Source: a virus
DNA length: 64,000 nucleotides
IMG/VR virus record: IMGVR_UViG_3300043444_000221
Coordinates: 1 to 64,000 of that record
Reading direction: 5' to 3' (one strand)
Below are positions 44,177-52,033 of the stretch, piece after piece (position 1 is the first letter of the stretch; every line of letters begins with the position of its first letter). Below the pieces are notes generated by a model. That model made no database searches, was not told the origin of the DNA, and was given only the letters and a program-made list of their open reading frames with translations. A program made the position numbers and the translations under genes.

Positions 44177-44272
44177 TTGTCCCTCATACAGGCATCGCTC
44201 TTAGGATGGATTAGTTACCTATTTTATGACCGTGGCCTATTGCAGGTTGATCCTGTATGGGGGATTACTTAA
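44177..44272 (+). CDS. Possible 31-residue hydrophobic peptide
   Basis: A TTG-initiated frame (hydrophobic, Trp- and Leu-rich) begins 4 bases after the orphan -10 box and runs into the 3' end of the convergent sulfotransferase-like gene. Without the promoter it would not be listed. A non-coding RNA is an alternative. Confidence 0.25.
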   Translation: MSLIQASLLGWISYLFYDRGLLQVDPVWGIT

Positions 44273-45008
44273 TTCCCAAATCACGCTGTCTTTTATCAAA
44301 TGCCTCCAATGCCTTGGCATAGTCATCTTCAAGCTTTGATGTAAGGTGAAACTTCTTGACCATCTCTTTGATTATGTAGTATTCCTCTGGCTTTTCTACT
44401 GGAAATGCATTTGCTGCACCACTGGAAAAGTTGATATCACTCTTAGCACGTTCAATGTGGTGTGCCAAATGCTGATCAATTTGTTCCTGTGTCTTCAAAA
44501 TACACTCTCCAGTGCCACCAGAAAGCCTGTAGAGGTGTGGAAGAACATTTGGCAGGTCTTCTGTTACCTGCTCAAATGTAAATGGCACTATGCGGTCTAT
44601 AGCAATCATTGAGCCATAGGTATAGCCCTCCCACATCCTAGATTCCTGATACATGGACTCACGGATATACTCTTCCTTTCTTTCACGGAAGAATGCCATA
44701 TTGCCATCAACAATCTCTGGTCTTCCAGCAATCGTTGAGCTTCCAAATCCATACGATGTCTTAAGTATTTGAGATGTAATGGCATCAACTGGGTCTCTAA
44801 GTACAGTAGTCATTGTTACACCAGGCAATTCTGCACGGAATAGAAGTGGTTCATGACATAGAATAACCCAGTTATCCATCTGACTCCATTCACCTGCCAC
44901 ACGTGGATCTAAATGGTCACGTAGGTTATGACCGTACATGTCTCTAATTAGATCAAAAAAGAAAAAGCCACCAGTTCTTGGCATGGTGTTAAGAATAATT
45001 TTATACAC
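44265..45008 (-). CDS. Sulfotransferase-like P-loop protein
   Basis: This 247-residue protein starts YKIILNTMPRTGG, a PAPS-binding 5'-phosphosulfate-loop pattern, and has TTVLRDPVDAI corresponding to the 3'-phosphate-binding R-D-P block of sulfotransferases. It might sulfate a glycan. GTG 45008 has AAGGGA at proper distance and overlaps the upstream stop by 8 bases; ATG 45035 has no ribosome site. It is the last gene of a reverse-strand island with a GT60 and an HNH gene. Confidence 0.7.
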   Translation of the reverse strand: MYKIILNTMPRTGGFFFFDLIRDMYGHNLRDHLDPRVAGEWSQMDNWVILCHEPLLFRAELPGVTMTTVLRDPVDAITSQILKTSYGFGSSTIAGRPEIVDGNMAFFRERKEEYIRESMYQESRMWEGYTYGSMIAIDRIVPFTFEQVTEDLPNVLPHLYRLSGGTGECILKTQEQIDQHLAHHIERAKSDINFSSGAANAFPVEKPEEYYIIKEMVKKFHLTSKLEDDYAKALEAFDKRQRDLGIK

Positions 45009-46095
45009 GAGGTTCCCTTCTAGTGTGTGGATCATTAATGATGCTATCTGTATCTGTTATGCCAGTTAGTTGAGTTATAGTTTTACTAAAAATCTCATCA
45101 GTTATAATTATAGCATTATCCATATCTATCTGTGGGTCTCTGGTAATTTCCAGTGTAAATGGGTTATATCCGATAAAGTCTATAAAATCCTCTACAGATC
45201 TTTCCCTGAAGGCACCAAAATCTTTATTATGCCTTATTTCTGGGTCAGTAAATATCTTTTTAAACTTATCATATGACTCTAAATTTGCTGCCCTAATTCT
45301 AGCCTGTTGCTCTGGCCTATCCCACCTAATATGTCTAACAAACTTATCACTTCTTTCACTTGGATTCCAGTAGTTAAAGTTATTGGTATATAGGTGTATT
45401 GGGGACACTACTTCATATCCTGCAGTCCAAGCACGAAGCATAGAAAGCTGTTGCTCAAAGCACTGTGCCATATTTTTCGCAAATGGGACTTCCCTGATAT
45501 AGTCTGAATATGAAAATACCATATTTCCGTTATAAAAGTTTTCTTTGATCATTAGGTTGTTTGGTTTTGCAACCACCAAGCCATTAAGAGCGATTGGCTC
45601 TGGGAAGTCTAGAGTCTTTCCAATTACCTCCCACTCACCCATGTCTGGGTATGAAGTTAGTGGGTCAGCAATCAGCTCATCCTTCCAGCTATCAAAATAA
45701 ATAGTTTGAGAATTTATTATGCTCTTGCCAAAAACTATGTTGGCTATCAAAAGCTCTGCCTCAAGCATTACGTCCCAATTTTTTCTAAACTTTGTGTGAC
45801 AGTCTACTTGCATATAGTAAGCTTCGTCAGTCATAAACTCATCAATGATCATCTGCTTAATGTCGCATAAATAGTCTGGTGCATCATCTCCATGCACCTT
45901 CTTAATGTTGATATTAGCATCTGGAAGTTTATCTTGAATAGAGTCAACCATCCAGTCATCTTCTGGGTAGCCTTGGAACAACACACCAAATACAAGTCTA
46001 TCTTTATTATAGGCTTGATCATATGCTGACTTTATTGTTTCATAAACAAATGGATCTCTCCAGCTTGGCATTGATACAAAAATCTTATTAGTCAT
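45001..46095 (-). CDS. GT60-like GlcNAc transferase (copy B, reverse strand)
   Basis: This 364-residue protein has the family start KIFVSMPSWRDPFVYETI and the acidic motif D98-C-H100 in YYMQVDCHTKF, where copies A and C have DSH. It is longer than the other copies by a C-terminal region of about 60 residues. ATG 46095 was chosen because the family motif begins there and it overlaps the HNH stop by 8 bases; the open frame extends to 46149. Confidence 0.8.
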   Translation of the reverse strand: MTNKIFVSMPSWRDPFVYETIKSAYDQAYNKDRLVFGVLFQGYPEDDWMVDSIQDKLPDANINIKKVHGDDAPDYLCDIKQMIIDEFMTDEAYYMQVDCHTKFRKNWDVMLEAELLIANIVFGKSIINSQTIYFDSWKDELIADPLTSYPDMGEWEVIGKTLDFPEPIALNGLVVAKPNNLMIKENFYNGNMVFSYSDYIREVPFAKNMAQCFEQQLSMLRAWTAGYEVVSPIHLYTNNFNYWNPSERSDKFVRHIRWDRPEQQARIRAANLESYDKFKKIFTDPEIRHNKDFGAFRERSVEDFIDFIGYNPFTLEITRDPQIDMDNAIIITDEIFSKTITQLTGITDTDSIINDPHTRREPRV

Positions 46096-46330
46096 TATTG
46101 TTTCTTTCATATTCACGTTGCTTGTGGCAATTTGCACAGACAACATCACACTTCTTTACCTCTTTCCAGGCTGCATCTTTTCCATATTTTCGAAGAACAC
46201 GATAAACTAAGTCTATCTTCTTTGCTCCTGGACGATGGTCAAACTCAAGTATGTAGTGAGGGTAGTGGACCTTGCAATCCTTGCACCCCATCTTCTCTTT
46301 ATACGCCTGAAATTGAGAGTATTGATTCAT
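46088..46330 (-). CDS. HNH endonuclease (small, homing-type)
   Basis: This 80-residue protein has a C-x2-C knuckle (GCKDCK), the LEFDHRPG block with the catalytic His, and CDVVCANCHKQREYER, a complete HNH-zinc core. Small free-standing HNH proteins of phages are often homing nucleases. The gene is predicted leaderless and heads the reverse-strand island. Confidence 0.87.
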   Translation of the reverse strand: MNQYSQFQAYKEKMGCKDCKVHYPHYILEFDHRPGAKKIDLVYRVLRKYGKDAAWKEVKKCDVVCANCHKQREYERNNND

Positions 46331-46337
46331 TACATAT

Positions 46338-46346
46338 ATTATAGCA
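46338..46346 (-). promoter_or_regulatory. Leaderless promoter of the HNH gene
   Basis: On the reverse strand TGCTATAAT (TATAAT at 46343-46338) ends 7 bases before ATG 46330. It is paired back to back with the plus-strand promoter at 46355. Confidence 0.65.
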
Positions 46347-46354
46347 AATAGAGG

Positions 46355-46360
46355 TATAAT
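46355..46360 (+). promoter_or_regulatory. Leaderless promoter (-10 box)
   Basis: TATAAT ends 6 bases before ATG 46367. Confidence 0.62.
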
Positions 46361-46366
46361 ATTATT

Positions 46367-46591
46367 ATGAATCTTGAAGCTTTCGACTATGATTTAGACG
46401 AAAGGCATGCCCTGCTTTTACAAAGAATTGATGACATTACATCAGAGATCTATTCTATTGGGGCATATGAAGAAAGAAAAGCCATCTTTGACCACATGCG
46501 TAAACTTATTCAAGATAAAGATGTTGCTGGCGATATGATTGCTGTAGAAGTTCTTTGCTGGACACTTGACCAGCTTGCCTCAGAAGGCTAA
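46367..46591 (+). CDS. Small helical acidic protein of unknown function
   Basis: A 74-residue, mainly helical, acidic protein with one cysteine, from a leaderless promoter divergent to the HNH gene. No family is recognised. Confidence 0.65.
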   Translation: MNLEAFDYDLDERHALLLQRIDDITSEIYSIGAYEERKAIFDHMRKLIQDKDVAGDMIAVEVLCWTLDQLASEG

Positions 46592-46594
46592 ATC

Positions 46595-46603
46595 TGGTAT
46601 AAT
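46595..46603 (+). promoter_or_regulatory. Extended -10 promoter for the epimerase gene
   Basis: TGGTATAAT with TATAAT at 46598-46603, 32 bases before GTG 46636. Confidence 0.62.
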
Positions 46604-46635
46604 TAAATTCTTAATCATAAGAAAAGAGAAACTTA

Positions 46636-47529
46636 GTGATACTAGTAACAGGTGGTGCAGGCTTCGTTGGCTCCCACCTAGTTGATAAGTTAATTGATCT
46701 TGGTTATCATGTTCGTGTAATTGATGATGAATCTGCAACAGAAAACAAAAAGTTCTATTGGAATCCGAAGGCAGAAAATTACAAGCTTGATATTTTAGAC
46801 TATGAATCTACACGAAAACTATATGATAATGTTAAAATAGTTTATCATTTTGCAGCTAGATCAAGAATTCAGCCATCAGTTATAAATCCAGGCAATACTC
46901 TCAATACAAATGTTTTAGGAACATTCAATGTTCTAAAATGTGCATCAGAGGCTGGGGTAGATAGACTAATATTTTCTTCATCGTCATCTGTTTATGGAAA
47001 TAACCCTCCACCAAACATAGAGACTCAAAGCCCAGATTGTCTCACAGTGTATTCTGCAAGCAAGTTGGTTGGTGAAAACCTTTGTTTTAGCTTCAATATG
47101 ATGTCTAAAATTAAGACACTATCCCTGAGATTTTTTAATGTCTATGGAGATAGACAGCCAACGGTTGGGGAATATGCAACAGTGATTGGTAAGTTTATTG
47201 AACAGAAAAATGCTGGCAATCCATTAACAATTGTTGGTGATGGAGAACAGCTGAGAAGCTTTACAAATATATCTGACATTGTAGAGGCATGTCTACTAGC
47301 TGGAATGCTTGATGTTGAGGGTCATAATTTTGGAAAGTCATACAATGTTGGTTTTGAAAAAGAGTACAAAATAAAAGATATTGCAGGTATGATATCTGAT
47401 AATTACATTCACATACCAAAAAGGGTTGGTGAATCTAATGCGACGATAGCAGACTCTTCTAGGTTCAAACATGTATTCGGCTGGAAACCTACAGTATATC
47501 TAGAAGACTGGATACGAAATAATGTCTAA
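46636..47529 (+). CDS. NAD-dependent sugar epimerase (GalE/Gne-like SDR)
   Basis: This 297-residue SDR has TGGAGFVGSH, a YHFAARSR segment, SSSSSVYG with the Ser of the triad and VYSASKLVGE with Y-x3-K. It is compatible with a UDP-hexose 4-epimerase or a related decarboxylase-type SDR. The start is GTG after AAAAGAG. It overlaps the next, dehydrogenase-like gene by 8 bases, so the two probably act on the same nucleotide sugar. Confidence 0.87.
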   Translation: MILVTGGAGFVGSHLVDKLIDLGYHVRVIDDESATENKKFYWNPKAENYKLDILDYESTRKLYDNVKIVYHFAARSRIQPSVINPGNTLNTNVLGTFNVLKCASEAGVDRLIFSSSSSVYGNNPPPNIETQSPDCLTVYSASKLVGENLCFSFNMMSKIKTLSLRFFNVYGDRQPTVGEYATVIGKFIEQKNAGNPLTIVGDGEQLRSFTNISDIVEACLLAGMLDVEGHNFGKSYNVGFEKEYKIKDIAGMISDNYIHIPKRVGESNATIADSSRFKHVFGWKPTVYLEDWIRNNV

Positions 47530-48274
47530 CATTCTTATCATTGGTAGGGGAAATGTGGGGCTAGCAACTGAGCGTAGCATGCCACTGTTAAATGCAGACT
47601 TTCATGATCCATACAAAGGTTTTATCGCAAACAATCCAAATACATATGAGTATGCAATAGTCTGCGTTGACACACTTCAGTCTGGACCAGATGATTACAA
47701 AGACTTAGACAGTGTGATTGAGTATCTAAACAATTACTCTGGCACTGTGGTAATTAGAAGCACAATATCTCCAGATAAAGCATTGGAAATTAACTCTAAG
47801 CTTTCTGGCCCTCTTGTTATGTTTCCTGAATTTATGGACCATAAGGATTTTAAAAATGGTACTGACTCATCTTCCAGAATTGTGTTAGGTGGTAGTCACG
47901 ATACAACAAAAGACTTCTTTAAAACAATATCTAATTATGGCTATGATACAAATAAAGAAAAATTCTTTGTATCTATTGAAGAGGCATGCATAATTAAACT
48001 TTCTTCTAATGCAGCACTTGCTACCAAAGTTATTTTGTTTAACTCTATATATAAAATTTGTCAGGGGTATGGGGTATCATATGATGAAGTCAGAAAAGCA
48101 ATTGGCATAGATAGTAGAATTGGTATTGGTCACACTCTTGCTCCAAGTCCAGATGATGGAATGCTTGGCTTTGGTGGTCATTGCTTACCCAAAGACATAA
48201 AAGCTATTGCAAAAATGGACAAATTGGGACTTTTTGAACATATAGAAAAAATTAACCACGATCTTGGCAGGTAG
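47522..48274 (+). CDS. Compact UDP-glucose/GDP-mannose dehydrogenase-like protein
   Basis: This 250-residue protein has an N-terminal NAD fold (ILIIGRGNVGLA), the VIRSTISPDKA strand, a central helix with a conserved lysine in IIKLSSNAA and the catalytic GFGGHCLPKD. Normal UDP-sugar dehydrogenases are about 400 residues; this one stops after the central domain and lacks the C-terminal UDP-binding domain. It may still oxidise a sugar as a reduced enzyme or serve another role. Confidence 0.8.
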   Translation: MSNILIIGRGNVGLATERSMPLLNADFHDPYKGFIANNPNTYEYAIVCVDTLQSGPDDYKDLDSVIEYLNNYSGTVVIRSTISPDKALEINSKLSGPLVMFPEFMDHKDFKNGTDSSSRIVLGGSHDTTKDFFKTISNYGYDTNKEKFFVSIEEACIIKLSSNAALATKVILFNSIYKICQGYGVSYDEVRKAIGIDSRIGIGHTLAPSPDDGMLGFGGHCLPKDIKAIAKMDKLGLFEHIEKINHDLGR

Positions 48275-48350
48275 TCCAAATTGTGGTACAATATATAAAC
48301 TTTGTTACAAAAACGTAATAATTCAAACAAGAAATCGTCTAATACAATTG

Positions 48351-48356
48351 TATAAT
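48351..48356 (+). promoter_or_regulatory. -10 box before nrdH
   Basis: TATAAT at 48351-48356 preceded by TTG lies 28 bases before ATG 48385; AAAGGAG is in the leader. The sequence upstream (48301-48320) is repeated near 63210. Confidence 0.5.
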
Positions 48357-48384
48357 TGTATTTATACAACTAAAGGAGATATTT

Positions 48385-48606
48385 ATGACTACGGTTTATT
48401 CAAAACCAGCTTGTGTCCAGTGTGACATGACAAAGAAAATGCTAGATAAGAATGGTATTGAATATACTGTGATAGATATCACAGAGGATGTCCAGGCCTA
48501 TGACAAGATTGTTTCTATGGGATTCATGTCTGTGCCTGTTGTTATTTCTGGCGACCAGGCATGGGCAGGTTTTCAGCCAGACAAAATTAATGCTCTTGCA
48601 GCTTGA
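48385..48606 (+). CDS. nrdH: NrdH-redoxin (glutaredoxin-like)
   Basis: The 73-residue protein has C10-V-Q-C13 and the SVPVVISGDQAWAGFQPDKI region with WAGF, the NrdH signature. NrdH reduces the class Ib ribonucleotide reductase, so it is the missing partner of NrdIEF at 16.9-20.4 kb, although it is not in that operon. Confidence 0.92.
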   Translation: MTTVYSKPACVQCDMTKKMLDKNGIEYTVIDITEDVQAYDKIVSMGFMSVPVVISGDQAWAGFQPDKINALAA

Positions 48607-48622
48607 CTTATAAAGCCATCGT

Positions 48623-48631
48623 TGGTATAAT
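48623..48631 (+). promoter_or_regulatory. Extended -10 promoter
   Basis: TGGTATAAT with TATAAT at 48626-48631, 26 bases before ATG 48658. Confidence 0.6.
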
Positions 48632-48657
48632 TTATAACATAGAGAAATGGGTATGCT

Positions 48658-48819
48658 ATGAATTGGCATTTAATTTGGGAAATGCTTTCTGATCCAAACC
48701 ATATTATTGTAGACTTTTTTTGGAATACAATATATGAGTTGACAGTTGCAGTTATTTCATATAAAGTTATAGTTAAGAAATTGGAAAAGAGATTTAAAAA
48801 TAATGACAGACAAAATTAA
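48658..48819 (+). CDS. Small membrane protein (paralogue of 49796-49963)
   Basis: A 53-residue protein with an HIIVDFFWNTIYELTVAVIS segment that can form one membrane helix and a basic C-terminus. The same layout (HVIAEFFWNAVFALAVF) is found in the protein at 49796, so they are duplicates. It overlaps thyX by 17 bases. Confidence 0.65.
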   Translation: MNWHLIWEMLSDPNHIIVDFFWNTIYELTVAVISYKVIVKKLEKRFKNNDRQN

Positions 48820-49513
48820 GGTATTGGATGAAGGTTACGTCAGACTGGTTGATACTCTTGGAGATGACCTTAGCATTGTTAACGCTGCTCGTGTTAGTTA
48901 TGATAAGGAAAGTGACGAATTCTCTCAACGAGATACAAGACTTATTGAATTCCTTATTAGAGAAGGACACACAAGCCCATTTAGGCACACAGCCCTCACC
49001 ATGGAGATTTACGCACCGCTCTTTGTCGCAAGACAGTGGTGGAAATATGCAGTAGCTTCAACACATGTTGATGATCAAAATGGTTGGAACGAATCTTCTA
49101 GACGATACATCACAGAAGATGAGCAGTTTTATATTCCACTATCAGATGAGTGGCGTAGCAAGCCAGAGAATAGCAAGCAGGGTAGCGGAGAACCAATTGA
49201 TGAGGAAAAGGGTGCTTGGTATTTTGAAAAGCTTGTGCAAACAGTAGCTTCTGGTACTAGCCTATACCATCAAGCAATGGATGACAATATCGCACCAGAG
49301 CTTGCTAGACTGTTTTTGCCAGCGTATGGAATGTACGTGCGTTGGCGTTGGACAGCCTCTCTACAGGCCGTCATGACCTTCCTAGACCAGCGTCTAGAGC
49401 ATGACGCACAATGGGAAATTCAGCAGTATGCAAAAGCAGTACGTGACTTGACAAATGGAGCATTTCCACGTACAATGGAACTATACACAAATTTTAAGGA
49501 GAATAATGATTAA
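48803..49513 (+). CDS. thyX: Flavin-dependent thymidylate synthase ThyX
   Basis: The 236-residue protein has the ThyX layout: NAARVSYD, HTSPFRHTALTMEIYAPLFVARQW, NESSRRYI and a late DLTNGAFP helix. The usual RHR-x7-S motif appears as RQWWKY...NESSRRY, a variant. It makes dTMP with FAD, without thymidylate synthase ThyA. It supplies thymine for an A+T-rich genome together with NrdHIEF. Confidence 0.92.
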   Translation: MTDKIKVLDEGYVRLVDTLGDDLSIVNAARVSYDKESDEFSQRDTRLIEFLIREGHTSPFRHTALTMEIYAPLFVARQWWKYAVASTHVDDQNGWNESSRRYITEDEQFYIPLSDEWRSKPENSKQGSGEPIDEEKGAWYFEKLVQTVASGTSLYHQAMDDNIAPELARLFLPAYGMYVRWRWTASLQAVMTFLDQRLEHDAQWEIQQYAKAVRDLTNGAFPRTMELYTNFKENND

Positions 49514-49796
49514 GCCACTAGAAGATAAGGTAGTAGTAAAACCAATTGAGGAGTCTGAAAAGACAAGTGCAGGCGGTTTGATTATTGCAAATGTAAACAG
49601 CGAGAAGCCAACTGAGGCTATCGTAATTGCAGTTGGTCCAGGATTCACTGCTGCAAATGGAGACAAGGTTACTATTGACCTAAAGCCAGGGGATAAGGTT
49701 ATTTATTCTAAGTATGCTGGTACAGAGATTGAGCATAACTATGAGAAGCTAATTATCCTGCCATACCGTGATATCTTTGCTGTAGTAGAGGGATAA
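49506..49796 (+). CDS. groES: GroES-like co-chaperonin
   Basis: The 96-residue protein has IKPLEDKVVVKPIEE, the SAGGLIIA mobile-loop start, and KPGDKVIYSKYAGTEIE, matching Cpn10. No GroEL gene is seen, so it should cap the host GroEL, as T4 gp31 does, perhaps for capsid folding. AAGGAG precedes ATG 49506; it overlaps thyX by 8 bases. Confidence 0.92.
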   Translation: MIKPLEDKVVVKPIEESEKTSAGGLIIANVNSEKPTEAIVIAVGPGFTAANGDKVTIDLKPGDKVIYSKYAGTEIEHNYEKLIILPYRDIFAVVEG

Positions 49797-49963
49797 TGCA
49801 CGATCTATTTGATGTAATGTTTGGCATTGAACATGTCATTGCCGAGTTTTTCTGGAATGCTGTATTTGCTCTAGCAGTATTTGCATTTTCTAAATCACGT
49901 ATTCTAAGCAGAATTCACAAGTACATTGATGATAGGCATGAGGTTAAGCATGACAAGTACTGA
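49796..49963 (+). CDS. Small membrane protein (paralogue of 48658-48819)
   Basis: A 55-residue protein with one hydrophobic helix (about 18-32) and a basic, His-rich C-terminus. It shares the F-F-W-N core with the protein at 48658. The start overlaps the groES stop by one base. Confidence 0.65.
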   Translation: MHDLFDVMFGIEHVIAEFFWNAVFALAVFAFSKSRILSRIHKYIDDRHEVKHDKY

Positions 49964-50162
49964 GCTAAGGTGTAACTGGCCACATGGCTACCTGCATGTT
50001 ACACAACAGTTACTGGATGATCAAAAGAAACACCAAAGACTAAATGTTTACAATGAAATAATTAGTGAACTAGAGTCTGAGTTGTTTGCAAATAAAGAAG
50101 AAGATCCGTACTATGGATATTATCTAAAGGCAGTAATCGAACGAATACAGTCCAAGATATAA
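49950..50162 (+). CDS. Small helical protein of unknown function
   Basis: A 70-residue, mostly helical protein. ATG 49950 has GAGGT upstream and overlaps the previous gene by 14 bases; the longer open frame starting at 49926 is less likely. It ends 6 bases before tRNA-Ile. Confidence 0.6.
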   Translation: MTSTELRCNWPHGYLHVTQQLLDDQKKHQRLNVYNEIISELESELFANKEEDPYYGYYLKAVIERIQSKI

Positions 50163-50168
50163 ATTCTT

Positions 50169-50242
50169 GGGGCAGTAGTTCAGAAGGTTAGAGCGTCACT
50201 CTTATAAGGTGAAAGTCGTGGGTTCAAGTCCCACCTGCCCTA
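50169..50242 (+). tRNA. tRNA-Ile(TAT)
   Basis: The acceptor GGGGCAG pairs with CTGCCCT, the anticodon loop is CTTATAA (TAT, reading the ATA codon) and CCA is encoded at 50243-50245. ATA is frequent in this A+T-rich phage, so this tRNA likely compensates for a scarce host species. Confidence 0.93.
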
Positions 50243-50246
50243 CCAT

Positions 50247-50320
<74 letters not shown>

Positions 50321-50324
50321 CAAA

Positions 50325-50333
50325 TGATATAAT
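50325..50333 (+). promoter_or_regulatory. Near-leaderless extended -10 promoter
   Basis: TGATATAAT with TATAAT at 50328-50333 ends 7 bases before ATG 50341. The upstream in-frame ATG at 50332 overlaps the box itself. Confidence 0.65.
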
Positions 50334-50340
50334 GAATAAT

Positions 50341-50898
50341 ATGGACGATGTAAAAGTAATAAATAATTTCATCACAGAAGATGATGCACAAACAATAATT
50401 GATTTTATTGAAGATAAGCTATCTCTATTTGTCTATAATAAAGATCGTAAGCGATACATGCTTAGGTTTGGCTATGACGAAGAGTTGCCAGAACAAGCTA
50501 TCCACTCTATGTTTATAGTAAAGCCAATCAAAGATTTGCTAATACAAATATTTGACAAAACAAATGATGTGGTTGGCAAAGACCTATTCCTAACATCTTG
50601 GTTCATATCAAAGCAAATTCCTGGTGCCAAGTTGCTACCACACAAAGACGGAACAAGGGGCATGAACGATCATCTTGAATATACAGCCATGCTATATCTA
50701 AATAATCTAGATAATAATGGAACAATATCATTCCCAGATTTAAATCTTGACATTACTCCACAACTTGGAGACTTGGTAGTCTTTAGGTCGCTTGATCATG
50801 AGCATATGGTTTCTGATGTAACTCAAGATAGATACTCACTTCCAATGTGGTTTACAAAAGATGAAAGCCTAAAGTTTAATGGACAAAATATTTATTAA
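50341..50898 (+). CDS. 2OG-Fe(II) oxygenase (second modification cassette)
   Basis: This 185-residue protein has LLPHKDGTRG (HxD), an AMLYLNNLDNNGTISFPD strand-turn, and HEHMVSDVTQDRYSL with the second His and the Arg. It is followed by a GT60-like gene with a 20-base overlap, mirroring the first cassette at 29.5-34 kb. The promoter position places the true start at ATG 50341. Confidence 0.8.
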   Translation: MDDVKVINNFITEDDAQTIIDFIEDKLSLFVYNKDRKRYMLRFGYDEELPEQAIHSMFIVKPIKDLLIQIFDKTNDVVGKDLFLTSWFISKQIPGAKLLPHKDGTRGMNDHLEYTAMLYLNNLDNNGTISFPDLNLDITPQLGDLVVFRSLDHEHMVSDVTQDRYSLPMWFTKDESLKFNGQNIY

Positions 50899-51817
50899 CA
50901 TTGCAGCGTATCGTGATCCACTTTTGGTTAGGACACTTACGCAGGCTTATCAGAAGGCTGACCATCCAGAAAATTTAGTGTTTGCACTAGCAATGCAGTA
51001 TGAGCCAGAGATATATCCAGACCTATCCTTCATTCCAAAAGATCAAATACGTATACTGAATTATGACTTGGCTAGCAGGCCTGGCATCACTAGAATTAGA
51101 TATGAGCTAAGTAGGTCAGCATACATAGACGAGGATTATTTCCTAATGATTGACTCTCACATGAAGTTTCAAGATGGTTGGGACACATGGCTTAAGGTGT
51201 CACTAAATAACCTTGGTCCTAAAACAGTCATAACTGGTCTTGGAGAAATTCATAATGATCAGCTTAGATTAAAGACTTGTGAGATTATTCAGGGGCACAT
51301 GGACTTAGTCTTTCAGGGTAAAGAATACTATGTTCCAATGGACTATGAAAATGCAGGACGATTCTATAAAGCACCATATATATCTTGTGGGTTTATGTTT
51401 ACATATGGCTCTTTTGTAAATGATGTAGGATTTGATGAATATAGTCAATTTGATTCAGAAGAGCCCTATCTAAGTTGGAGAACCTTTATGTCTGGTTGGG
51501 ACATATATCAAACATCCTATTGGCCAATTACACATTCTCCAGATAATTATTATGACGATGCTTGGGGTGGCTTTGAAAATAGAAAATTCCTTCGTGATGG
51601 GCTTGAGAGCGTATTTAGAAGCAACCTAGTAATGTTAAAATCATTAGCATATGTATACAATGACTATTCAATATACGCAATTAAGAATTCCCCCAGAAAG
51701 CCAGTGGAATGGTTCTTGGAGTGTGGATATACTATTAGTGATTATAAAAAAATTCTTTTACATTTTGACAAAATGATACGCAATAACGTATCAGGAGATG
51801 ATATAATAATTCTATGA
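50879..51817 (+). CDS. GT60-like GlcNAc transferase (copy C)
   Basis: This 312-residue protein has KIFINIAAYRDPLLVRTL, RPGITRIRYEL and the metal-binding D92-S-H94 in YFLMIDSHMKF, very close in layout to copy A at 33099. It is coupled to the upstream oxygenase. Its last codons contain the promoter of the next gene. Acceptor unknown; hydroxylated residues made by the oxygenase are an attractive hypothesis. Confidence 0.83.
   Translation: MDKIFINIAAYRDPLLVRTLTQAYQKADHPENLVFALAMQYEPEIYPDLSFIPKDQIRILNYDLASRPGITRIRYELSRSAYIDEDYFLMIDSHMKFQDGWDTWLKVSLNNLGPKTVITGLGEIHNDQLRLKTCEIIQGHMDLVFQGKEYYVPMDYENAGRFYKAPYISCGFMFTYGSFVNDVGFDEYSQFDSEEPYLSWRTFMSGWDIYQTSYWPITHSPDNYYDDAWGGFENRKFLRDGLESVFRSNLVMLKSLAYVYNDYSIYAIKNSPRKPVEWFLECGYTISDYKKILLHFDKMIRNNVSGDDIIIL
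51799..51807 (+). promoter_or_regulatory. Leaderless extended -10 promoter within the GT60 gene end
   Basis: TGATATAAT with TATAAT at 51802-51807, 6 bases before ATG 51814. Confidence 0.72.
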
Positions 51818-52017
51818 CTAATACGATTAAGTGTGCCTTTTGTGCCAATGAAAACATGGCTGAGGTTAAGTATGGCTTTCCAACACCAACGATGATTGAA
51901 CGTGCCAAGCAAGAGCTAATTGCTCTTGGTGGTCTATATGATCATGGAATCACCCACTACTGCTACTCATGCAATGAAACATTTCCACCAACCGAATGGC
52001 CTGGTTCTGTAGAATAA
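51814..52017 (+). CDS. Small zinc-ribbon protein
   Basis: A 67-residue protein with C-x2-C pairs at both ends (CAFC and CYSC) and a helix between. The overlap of 4 bases and the internal leaderless promoter allow both coupled and independent expression. Confidence 0.68.
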   Translation: MTNTIKCAFCANENMAEVKYGFPTPTMIERAKQELIALGGLYDHGITHYCYSCNETFPPTEWPGSVE

Positions 52018-52033
52018 AAGAAAAGAGTTTATA

